Source: Solirubrobacterales bacterium
Lineage (GTDB): Bacteria; Actinomycetota; Thermoleophilia; Solirubrobacterales; 70-9
Direction of reading: 5' to 3'
Length of the DNA: 40,700 nt
Assembly (NCBI GenBank): GCA_021323175.1
Contig: JAJTCK010000010.1
Span: 1-40,700 of the forward strand
Below the pieces are notes generated by a model that did not search any database, was not told the DNA's origin, and saw nothing but the letters and a program-made list of their open reading frames with translations. The position numbers were made by a program, and so were the translations under genes. Of the stretch, positions 1-9,575 are shown in pieces (positions within the stretch are counted from its first letter, which is position 1; each line of letters opens with the position of its first letter).

Positions 1-1582
<1,582 letters not shown>

Positions 1583-1599
1583 CTAAGTGTCAGGTCGCC

Positions 1600-2526
1600 C
1601 TAGCTGAGGGCCTCGGCCCCGCCGACGACTTCGAGGATCTCCTGGGTGATCTCGGCCTGTCGCACCCGGTTCATCTCCAGGGTCAGGTCGCCGATCACCT
1701 CCTTGGCGTTGTCGGCCGCGTTCCGCATCGCGGTCATCCGCGAGCCGTGCTCTGAAGCTGTCGATTCCAGCAGCGACCGGTAGACCGTGAGCTGGGCGTA
1801 CTCGGGGACGAGCTCGGCGAGGAGCTCCTCCGGATCCGGTTCGTAGACCCACAGCGCCCTGCGGTGGGCCTCGGCCAGCTCGGAGTCCACCTCCTCCTGC
1901 TGCGCGAGCTCGTCCACGCCCTCACCGAACACCTCCGCCTGCTGGATCGGCAGCAGCGTCTGGCGCCTGACGTACTGCGTCAGCGGCGAGACGTAGCGGT
2001 TGTAGACCAGATCGACGCGGGAGAGCTCTTCGTCCACGTAGGCCGCGATCAGCTGTTCGGCGATGTCGCGCGCGTCCGCGAAGGCCGGGCGGTCGGTGAA
2101 GCCGACGAACTCGCCGCGCAGGTCCTCCCCGCGGAACCGCATCGAGGAAGCGCCGCGGCGCCCGACGACAGAGAACTCGACGTTCCTTCCCTCGGCCTGC
2201 TCGATTCGCTGCTGCTCGATGCCCGCGCGGATGATCTGGGAGTTGAAGCCGCCCGCCAGGCCGCGGTCGCCCGTGACCAGCAGGATCCCCACGCGGTCGC
2301 CGCCCTCGTGCTCCTGGAGCACCGGCAGGTTGCGGGCCTCGACGCCGGCCGCCTCGGCGACCTGGCGCGTCATCTTGCGCAGCGCCTGGGCGTAGGGCCT
2401 CAGGTCTGCGATCCGCTGCTCGGCGCGGCGCAGCCGCGCTGCGGCGACCATCTCCATCGCACGCGTGATCTTTTGAACGTTCTTGACGCTCGAGATCCGG
2501 TTCTTGACTTCCTTGCGGGTGGCCAT
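1600..2526 (-). CDS. atpG: F1 ATP synthase subunit gamma
   Basis: Central rotor stalk of F1, coupling c-ring rotation to the catalytic sites. 308 residues, a little longer than the typical 285-300. The N-terminus MATRKEVKNRISSVKNVQKI and the C-terminal helix (MNRVRQAEITQEILEVVGGA) are the classic paired coiled-coil signature of gamma, and the internal GDRGLAGGFN motif (about residues 86-95) is diagnostic. ATG start at 2526, 6 nt after the atpA stop, so it is co-transcribed and probably translationally coupled with atpA. Confidence 0.97.
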   Translation of the reverse strand: MATRKEVKNRISSVKNVQKITRAMEMVAAARLRRAEQRIADLRPYAQALRKMTRQVAEAAGVEARNLPVLQEHEGGDRVGILLVTGDRGLAGGFNSQIIRAGIEQQRIEQAEGRNVEFSVVGRRGASSMRFRGEDLRGEFVGFTDRPAFADARDIAEQLIAAYVDEELSRVDLVYNRYVSPLTQYVRRQTLLPIQQAEVFGEGVDELAQQEEVDSELAEAHRRALWVYEPDPEELLAELVPEYAQLTVYRSLLESTASEHGSRMTAMRNAADNAKEVIGDLTLEMNRVRQAEITQEILEVVGGAEALS

Positions 2527-2532
2527 AGGTGA

Positions 2533-4179
<1,647 letters not shown>

Positions 4180-4218
4180 CTTGGTTCCTCCTAGTTTGCG
4201 GCGTCGTCAGCCAATTGC

Positions 4219-4752
4219 CTACGCCGCCGCGGCGACGCTCTTTCGAAGTTTCTCCAGCCGGTTCCGGACACTCGCGTCCAGGACCTTGTTGCCGACCTGC
4301 AGCACCAGGCCGCCCAGGATGTCGCCGTCGACCTTGCTCTGCAGGTCGACGCTCTGGTCCGTCTGGCGCTCGATCTCCGAGCCGATCCGCTGCACCAGCT
4401 CGGGGTCCAGCTCGACGGCGCTGGTCACCGTCACCTCCAGACGCTTGTTCTCGTGGGCCCAGAGATCATCGAAGCGCCGGCGAATCCTGAAGATGGCCGG
4501 GAGCCTGTGCTTCTCAGCCAGCAGCCCGAGGAAGTTGACCAGCTCGGCCTCCGCTCCGTCGATCGCCTTGGACAGCCCGTCCTGCTTCTCGGACGACGAG
4601 AAGTACGGACTGAACAGGAAGAGCTGCAGCTCCCGGTCGCCGTCGACCGCATCGGCGAACTGATCGAGCTGCTCCTTGATCGCGTCGAGCTTGCCCGCCT
4701 CCTTCGCGGACTCGAATAGCGCCTCGGCGTACACGCGGGCGATCTCCTCCAT
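4219..4752 (-). CDS. atpH: F1 ATP synthase subunit delta
   Basis: Peripheral-stalk subunit (OSCP homologue) joining subunit b to the top of F1. 177 residues, a usual length. The N-terminal helical domain starts MEEIARVYAEALFESAKEAG; the C-terminal part has the conserved DxxILGGxVLxVGxxVxDxSV pattern, here DGDILGGLVLQVGNKVLDAS. The start ATG (4752-4750) overlaps the atpF stop by one base (TGATG), which decides the start and indicates translational coupling. The frame is open further upstream, but that extension is only the shadow of atpF. Confidence 0.95.
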   Translation of the reverse strand: MEEIARVYAEALFESAKEAGKLDAIKEQLDQFADAVDGDRELQLFLFSPYFSSSEKQDGLSKAIDGAEAELVNFLGLLAEKHRLPAIFRIRRRFDDLWAHENKRLEVTVTSAVELDPELVQRIGSEIERQTDQSVDLQSKVDGDILGGLVLQVGNKVLDASVRNRLEKLRKSVAAAA

Positions 4753-5342
4753 CAGCCCTTTGACTCCTCCGGGGCGAGGCTCGCGAAATCCACTTCGGAC
4801 AGCGCATCGTCCACGAGCTTTCGGTGGTCGGCATCGTCCAGGGACTTGCGGGTGACCTTCTCGGTCGTCAGAACGGTCAGGTCGGCGACCTGCTTGCGGA
4901 TCCGCTCCAGCGAGCGGCGGGTCTCGGCCTCGATGTCGCGGCGTGCGGCGGCCAGCAGCTCTTCCCGCTTGTCCTTGCCCTCCTCGGTGGCCTGAGCCTT
5001 GGCCGTGTCGGCGGCCTTGCGCGCGCGGGCGACGATGTCGTCCGCTTGCTCGCGTGCCTCGGTCAGCCGGGCGCGGTACTCCGCGGTCAGCTCCTCGGAC
5101 TCCTGCTTGGCGCGCTCGGCTGACTCGATCGACTCCGCGATCAGCTTCGCGCGCTTGTCCAGAGCCTCCTGGATCCGCGGAAAGGCGACCTTGCTCAGCA
5201 CCCACATCGTGAAGCCGAACACGAGCAGCGTCCAGATCATCAGCCCGAGGCCTGGGCTGACCAGGAAGCTGCCGCCCTCCTCCTCCCCTCCCTCGGTGGC
5301 TGCGAGGACGAGCGTCTGGCCTATTTCGGAAGCGAACTCCAT
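4752..5342 (-). CDS. atpF: Fo ATP synthase subunit b
   Basis: Peripheral stalk of the ATP synthase: one membrane helix near the N-terminus (about residues 33-53, LGLMIWTLLVFGFTMWVLSK) followed by a long charged amphipathic helix with heptad character to about residue 150, which dimerises and reaches subunit delta. 196 residues. An acidic loop precedes the membrane segment. Starts with ATG at 5342, 7 nt after the atpE stop, and overlaps atpH by one base. There is a single b gene and no b' homologue in the operon. Confidence 0.95.
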   Translation of the reverse strand: MEFASEIGQTLVLAATEGGEEEGGSFLVSPGLGLMIWTLLVFGFTMWVLSKVAFPRIQEALDKRAKLIAESIESAERAKQESEELTAEYRARLTEAREQADDIVARARKAADTAKAQATEEGKDKREELLAAARRDIEAETRRSLERIRKQVADLTVLTTEKVTRKSLDDADHRKLVDDALSEVDFASLAPEESKG

Positions 5343-5349
5343 CGCCGGC

Positions 5350-5628
5350 CTACAGGAAGAAGGCGATCAGACCGAAGATGAACGTGTAGAACGCGACGGC
5401 CTCGGTCAGGGCGAAGCCGAGCCAGCGGATGCTCTGCAGCTCGTCCTTCATCTCGGGCTGACGCGCTACGGACTCGATCTCCTTGCCGAAGATGAACCCG
5501 ACGCCGATACCGGCGCCGATCGAACCGAGCCCGGCGCCGATGCCGAGGGCGATCGCCTTGCCGGCGTCGCTGACACCGGTGTCAGTGACCGTCTCGGTCG
5601 ACTGAGCGATCAGGGGCAGGACTTCCAT
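5350..5628 (-). CDS. atpE: Fo ATP synthase subunit c
   Basis: Proteolipid that forms the rotating c-ring. 92 residues with two membrane helices: a glycine-rich helix at about residues 24-48 (GAGLGSIGAGIGVGFIFG) and a second at 68-91. The polar loop has the ARQPE motif (residues 55-59). The ion-binding carboxylate is Glu76 in LTEAVAFY. The residue after it is Ala, and there is no Gln in helix 1, so the Na+-binding signature is absent and proton coupling is expected. ATG start at 5628 behind AAGGAGCT. It carries about 20 extra N-terminal residues compared with E. coli. Confidence 0.96.
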   Translation of the reverse strand: MEVLPLIAQSTETVTDTGVSDAGKAIALGIGAGLGSIGAGIGVGFIFGKEIESVARQPEMKDELQSIRWLGFALTEAVAFYTFIFGLIAFFL

Positions 5629-5654
5629 TTACAGCTCCTTTCCGGGAATGAAAC

Positions 5655-6563
5655 TCAGTGGCTTTCGGCGACTGCGCCGCCGATGTAGATCGCAGAGAGG
5701 GTCGAGAAGATGAACGCCTGCAGCGTCGCCACAAGACCCACCTCGAAGACGAAGAAGACGAAGGCCATCGGGAAGGTCAGCGCCCCCAGGGCTGCGAGCC
5801 CCAGCAGGACCGCCAGGCCGCCGCCCATGAAGAGCAGCAACAGGTGACCGGCCAGGATGTTGGCGAACAGTCGCACGGACAGCGAGATCAGCCGCACGAA
5901 GTGCGAGATGCACTCGATCACGAACACGAAGGCCTTGAACGCGAACGGCATGTCCTCGATCCCGCTCGGGAGCCAGCTCTTCAGGTAGGGGAAGAAGCCC
6001 TTATGGCGCACTCCCTCGTAGTGGTAGCTGAACCAGACGACCAGGGTGAGAACCAGGGGAATCGAGATGTTCGCCGTCGCGGCGTACAGCGCGAAGGCGG
6101 GCACCTCGACGCCGAGGATGTCGACCGGGTGCTCGGTGTTGGTCGGCAACGGGAGGTATCCGATGATGTTCGAGAACCAGATCCAGAAGAAGAGGGTGGC
6201 CAGGAACGGGAACCACTTGATGGCCATCGTGCGGTCCAGGTTGCCGCCTGTGATGTTGTTGCGCGTCAGGTCGTAGGCCAGCTCGACGGCGGTCTGCACC
6301 CTGTTGGGCTTGTCCGCCATCCGGCGCGAGATCCAGACCATCGTGGCGACGGTCGCCGCCGAGGCGAGCACCAGATACAGGACCGCCTTGTTGATCGAGA
6401 GGTCGATGCCGGCGATCTTGATGTGGACCCAGGGCTCGAGCTTGAACTCGTTCTGCGGCTGAAAGCTTTCGTTCTTGCCGTCGCTGCCGAAGATCAGCCC
6501 GATCGCGATGATCACCGCGAAGTACACACCGACGCCCAGCAGGATCTTGATCTTGCGGGACAT
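5655..6563 (-). CDS. atpB: Fo ATP synthase subunit a
   Basis: Stator channel subunit of Fo, providing the two proton half-channels against the c-ring. 302 residues with five to six hydrophobic segments. The essential arginine is Arg231 in SLSVRLFANILAGH, and the last helix has FxxLQAFIFSTLSAIYIGGA, both hallmark sequences. The first helix is near the N-terminus (residues 6-25). The ATG at 6563 overlaps the stop of the upstream small membrane protein (TGATG), marking the two as one translational unit. It is 26 nt upstream of atpE. Confidence 0.96.
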   Translation of the reverse strand: MSRKIKILLGVGVYFAVIIAIGLIFGSDGKNESFQPQNEFKLEPWVHIKIAGIDLSINKAVLYLVLASAATVATMVWISRRMADKPNRVQTAVELAYDLTRNNITGGNLDRTMAIKWFPFLATLFFWIWFSNIIGYLPLPTNTEHPVDILGVEVPAFALYAATANISIPLVLTLVVWFSYHYEGVRHKGFFPYLKSWLPSGIEDMPFAFKAFVFVIECISHFVRLISLSVRLFANILAGHLLLLFMGGGLAVLLGLAALGALTFPMAFVFFVFEVGLVATLQAFIFSTLSAIYIGGAVAESH

Positions 6564-6955
6564 CAGAGGCGCTCCTCGGGCGGGGTCATGGCCCGGGCGA
6601 TCAGCCTGCCGGCCAGATGCACCGTGAACAGGATCGCGGCAAGCACCGCGGCCGCCAGCCCGGTCTCTCGATCGTCCACCAGGCCCACGATCAGCACCGC
6701 GAGCGCGACCGTCCAGACGCGGCCGAGGGCGGTCGCCGCCGTCCAGCCCATCGCGTCGCGACGGTTGCCCTTCGCGAGCTCACGGCGCACGTGGCGCTCG
6801 GTCCAGGCCTCGACCGCGAGCGCTACGAGCCAAATCACGGTGATGACGCCGTAGGCGAGCATCGGCAGATCGGCGGCCACGAAGACCGGCAGGGCCGCGG
6901 CCAGCAGCGCCAGGTCGAAGTAGCGCACGGCAAGGGCCAGGCGGGAGCCGCCCAT
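6563..6955 (-). CDS. Small four-helix membrane protein heading the atp operon (AtpI-like position)
   Basis: 130-residue hydrophobic protein with about four predicted membrane segments and a short basic loop (EAWTERHVRRELAKGNRR) in the middle. It sits in the place of atpI, the small assembly factor that precedes atpB in many operons, and overlaps atpB by one base, so a role in ATP synthase assembly is a positional inference; I do not see a clear AtpI sequence motif. The start is uncertain: ATG at 6955 is used here, but an in-frame TTG at 6988 would add 11 residues (MSTLALEGTRG). Neither has a strong Shine-Dalgarno sequence. Confidence 0.75.
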   Translation of the reverse strand: MGGSRLALAVRYFDLALLAAALPVFVAADLPMLAYGVITVIWLVALAVEAWTERHVRRELAKGNRRDAMGWTAATALGRVWTVALAVLIVGLVDDRETGLAAAVLAAILFTVHLAGRLIARAMTPPEERL

Positions 6956-7045
6956 GCCCCTAGTGCCCTCTAAAGCGAGCGTGGACAACGGGCATACCCG
7001 GCGGGGAAGATGTTTGGATCAGATAGGCGCAATTCGCGTCAGGAC

Positions 7046-7171
7046 AGTCAAAAAAGCCTCCGCGCGGCGACGGCGGAGGGGCGCCAATGCTAGCCGACAG
7101 GCGGAAGCGGCCGCCGGTCGCCCCGGCGGCCGCTTTTCGCGCCGGGCGGCGGCTCCAAGCCGCCGCCCGGC
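7046..7171 (-). terminator. Cluster of three GC-rich hairpins, the last with a T-tract
   Basis: Downstream of the RTX-like gene, read on the minus strand, three strong inverted repeats follow one another. The first has a 13-bp perfect stem (7141-7153 with 7159-7171, 5-nt loop). The second has an 11-bp perfect stem (7107-7117 with 7123-7133); it is followed by TTTT on the plus strand. The third has a 7-bp stem (7057-7063 with 7073-7079) and runs directly into six Ts on the minus strand (7055-7050), the form of an intrinsic terminator for the leftward RTX transcript. The T-tract flows into TTGACT (7051-7046), a possible -35 element for the atp operon. Confidence 0.7.
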
Positions 7172-7193
7172 ATCCGTGTATCGAGTGCCGCGC

Positions 7194-8105
7194 CTACTTG
7201 ACGAAGGCCGCCAGCTTCGAACCCGCCGCGGCGGTGAAGTCGACGGTTTGCGTCTGCACCGGCCCGGAGCCGTTCTTGCCGAGGCTGGTGAGCGTCGCGT
7301 TCTCGCTGTCGCTCGTCGGGCAGACGACCTGCTCGACGCCCTTCGTCCTGATCGTGACGGCGAGGTTTCCGGGCGCGCCGAAGAAGCGCACCAGGTAGTT
7401 GAACCCGAGCCCGGGGGGTGCTGCGACGATCTCGCAGAGACCCGTCAGGTTGGGGTTGCGGGGCGGGGTGCCGCCCAGGGAGGTGGGGACGCCCTTGTCC
7501 GAGCTGAACACCCGCGGCAGGCTGCCGAACTTCGTATCGAACAGCTGCGGGGTGCTCGACTCGCCTGTGAGGACGAGGTTCCCGATCACCAGCGTGTCCA
7601 CCTCGGCCTTCGGCTTCTTGACCTTGCGCTTGACGCCCTTCTTCACCTTCTTCTTCTTGGGCTTGGCCGCGTCCCCGCCGATGAAGGCGTCGGACCCGTC
7701 GCCGGGAGCCCAGATGAACGCGTCGCTGCCCGCCTCGCCGTAGGCGATGTCGCTGTTGGGCAACGCCGGGGCGGGCTGTCCGCCCTCGGTGCCGCCGACC
7801 AGCACATCGCCGCCGCCGCCGCCCTTGATCACGTCGGATCCCAGGCGTCCGACGATCGTGTCGGGGCCGAGGCCGCCGTTCAGCAGGTCGGTCTTCTTCA
7901 GGGACTGGTCCGGCGGGGCCGGGATCGGCTGGATAGTGCCGTTGTCGACGTTGTCGTCGTCAGCGCCGATCAGGACCTGGGGGCTCTTGGAGCCCTCGTT
8001 GCCCTGGAGGGCGGCAGCGGCCGTGCCGACGGCCGCAAGGCTCGCGATGGCCGCGAAGCCCGCCAGCAACTGGGTCCTGCGCACCTTCTTGATCCTGCTC
8101 TTCAT
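7194..8105 (-). CDS. Secreted RTX-like (haemolysin-type calcium-binding) protein
   Basis: 303 residues. A Sec signal peptide is clear: MKSRIKKVRR, a hydrophobic stretch to about residue 30 and an AAAALQ cleavage region. Residues about 75-105 contain Gly/Asp nonapeptide-like repeats (LNGGLGPDTIVGRLGSD, IKGGGGGDVLVGG), and a second set lies at about 120-142 (YGEAGSDAFIW, GDGSDAFIGGD), as in RTX beta-rolls that fold on binding calcium. A lysine-rich patch (KPKKKKVKKGVKRKVKKPK, about 147-165) separates these from a C-terminal domain of about 130 residues with two cysteines that I do not recognise. ATG with AGGAGGT ahead of it. It is divergent from the anti-sigma/sigma pair and carries an ECF-type promoter facing it, so it is a likely member of that regulon. 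Confidence 0.82.
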   Translation of the reverse strand: MKSRIKKVRRTQLLAGFAAIASLAAVGTAAAALQGNEGSKSPQVLIGADDDNVDNGTIQPIPAPPDQSLKKTDLLNGGLGPDTIVGRLGSDVIKGGGGGDVLVGGTEGGQPAPALPNSDIAYGEAGSDAFIWAPGDGSDAFIGGDAAKPKKKKVKKGVKRKVKKPKAEVDTLVIGNLVLTGESSTPQLFDTKFGSLPRVFSSDKGVPTSLGGTPPRNPNLTGLCEIVAAPPGLGFNYLVRFFGAPGNLAVTIRTKGVEQVVCPTSDSENATLTSLGKNGSGPVQTQTVDFTAAAGSKLAAFVK

Positions 8106-8144
8106 CTCGTTACCTCCTGGTGGTGACTCGTTGACACCGCCATG

Positions 8145-8204
8145 GACGGCCGGCCCGCGGGTCTATTCCCTCCCAGGTTGGAATAGTTCGGCGGCTGCCG
8201 CGTC
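8145..8204. promoter_or_regulatory. Back-to-back ECF-type promoters between the RTX gene and the anti-sigma/sigma operon
   Basis: Rightward: GGAAT at 8180-8184, 16 nt, CGTC at 8201-8204, 20 nt before the anti-sigma ATG at 8225. Leftward: GGAAT at 8169-8165, 16 nt, CGTC at 8148-8145, 39 nt before the RTX ATG at 8105. Both match the GGAAY-N16/17-CGTC form typical of ECF sigma promoters. The two -35 elements form a perfect 7-bp inverted repeat (CTATTCC at 8163-8169, GGAATAG at 8180-8186) with a 10-bp spacer. Identical elements and spacing in both directions suggest that one sigma factor, the one encoded here, reads both. Confidence 0.72.
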
Positions 8205-8224
8205 TTCTGTGCCTAGAGAGCACG

Positions 8225-9028
8225 ATGAACGGACCCACCTCACACAACGAGCCTGTCCCCGAGGGCCTGAGCGAGAGAGAGCTGGGGGACCTCGCGGCGC
8301 TCGCGGACGGCCGGCTGGCCGGACGCCGGCGAAGGGAGCTGGAGCGGCGGGTCGCGGGATCCCCTGGGCTGCAGGCGGCCCTGGACCGGCAGCGCTCGGC
8401 GGCCTCGGCGCTGCGCGGCGTCGAGCTGCCGGCGCCGCTGCGGCTGCGCGAGCGGATCGAGTCCGCGCGCAGCGCGCCCTCCCGGCCCGTGCGCCGCCGC
8501 CGGCTGGGCACGCTCGGCGGGATCGCCGCGGCCGTGTGCGCAGCGGTGCTCGTGGCTCTGCTCGTGCTGCCGTCCGAAGGCGGCGGCCCGACGGTCGTCG
8601 AAGCCTCGGGCCTGGCCGTGCTGCCGGCTACGCAGGCCTCGGTCCCCCCGGACCCCGCCAACCCGAACCTGCTGGACGCTGTCGAGGACGGGGTGCCGTT
8701 CCCGAACCTCGCTGACCAGTTTGGCTGGCGCGAGGCCGGCGCCCGCTCGGATGAGCTCGAGGGCCGCGAGACCCAGACGGTGTTCTACCTGCGCGGCGGC
8801 CGCCGGATCGGTTACACGATCTTGGCCGGTGACGCGATAGGCCCGCCCGCGGATTCCCAGGCCACCATGCTGAACGAGGTCGAGCTGTGGGCCAGCTCCG
8901 TCGACGGCCGCCAGGTCGTCACCTGGTACCGCGACGGACGCACCTGCGTGCTCTCCGGCGAAGACGTCGACCGGGCCGAGCTGCTGGAGCTCGCCTCCTG
9001 GAAGGCGGAGGGGGCGGTGCCATTCTGA
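8225..9028 (+). CDS. Membrane-anchored anti-sigma factor
   Basis: 267 residues with the layout of a transmembrane anti-sigma factor: a cytoplasmic domain of about 90 residues starting LSERELGDLAALADGRL, with helical ERRVAGSPGLQAALDRQRSA resembling anti-sigma domains, a single membrane helix at about 94-116 (LGTLGGIAAAVCAAVLVALL), and an outside domain of about 150 residues. No HxxxCxxC zinc motif is visible. It should sequester the ECF sigma factor encoded immediately downstream until an external signal acts on it. The 3' end overlaps the sigma gene if that gene starts at 9022. Gene order is anti-sigma first, the reverse of the common arrangement. It has its own ECF-like promoter, consistent with autoregulation. 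Confidence 0.82.
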   Translation: MNGPTSHNEPVPEGLSERELGDLAALADGRLAGRRRRELERRVAGSPGLQAALDRQRSAASALRGVELPAPLRLRERIESARSAPSRPVRRRRLGTLGGIAAAVCAAVLVALLVLPSEGGGPTVVEASGLAVLPATQASVPPDPANPNLLDAVEDGVPFPNLADQFGWREAGARSDELEGRETQTVFYLRGGRRIGYTILAGDAIGPPADSQATMLNEVELWASSVDGRQVVTWYRDGRTCVLSGEDVDRAELLELASWKAEGAVPF

Positions 9029-9537
9029 TCTTCCTCTGGGTCCAGGGCGAGCCACGCGAGCTCGACCCTGAGGCCGCCGGCGACCAGATCGACGCGCTCT
9101 TTCGGGCCGCCTGGGCGATGTGCGGCGACCGCCAGCTGGCCGAGGACCTGGTACAGGAGACCTACGTGCGCGTGCTCTCCCGGCCCCGGCTGATCAGGCG
9201 AGAGGACGATCTCGGGTACCTGGTGCGGGCCCTGCGAAACACCTGGTACGACCACCTGCGCTCCGAGCGCGGCCGGCGAGCCGCCACCGCGGAGACCCCG
9301 GAGGGCCCGGCCGAGCTGCCCGGCCGCGGAGGCGATCCCCACCAGGCGCTCGAGGCCGGCGAGGTGCTGTCGGCCCTGGCGGACCTGCCGGAGCCCTATC
9401 GCGAGACGGTGGCGGCCGTGGACCTGGCCGGCCTGAGCTACGCCGAGGCCGCCAAGGCGCTCGGCGTGCGTGAGGGCACGGTGATGAGCCGGCTCTACCG
9501 CGGGCGCGAGCGGGTCGCTCAGGCTCTGGAGGCTTGA
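9022..9537 (+). CDS. ECF-family RNA polymerase sigma factor (probable non-canonical ATT start)
   Basis: 171 residues from the proposed start. Region 2 is recognisable (LFRAAWAMCGDRQLAEDLVQ, then DDLGYLVRALRNTWYDHLRS), followed by a linker and region 4 (LPEPYRETVAAVDLAGLSYA, AKALGVREGTVMSRLYRGRE) with its helix-turn-helix. No ATG, GTG or TTG occurs in frame between 8887 (deep inside the anti-sigma gene, where the frame reads as an Arg-rich shadow) and 9118 (ATG, which would delete the first helix of region 2). An ATT at 9022 lies 7 nt after GGAGGGGG, and a CTG follows at 9025. Translation by coupling from the overlapping anti-sigma gene is likely. A sequencing error or a frameshift is the alternative explanation. 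Confidence 0.85.
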   Translation: MLIFLWVQGEPRELDPEAAGDQIDALFRAAWAMCGDRQLAEDLVQETYVRVLSRPRLIRREDDLGYLVRALRNTWYDHLRSERGRRAATAETPEGPAELPGRGGDPHQALEAGEVLSALADLPEPYRETVAAVDLAGLSYAEAAKALGVREGTVMSRLYRGRERVAQALEA

Positions 9538-9575
9538 GCGACCGTCTCGAAGGCGGGGCGTCGGTCTCGTTTCAG

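Noticed and set aside
8887-9021. ATG start at 8887 for the sigma factor
   Set aside because: It would add 45 Arg/Gly-rich residues that overlap the anti-sigma C-terminal coding and match no sigma family N-terminus.
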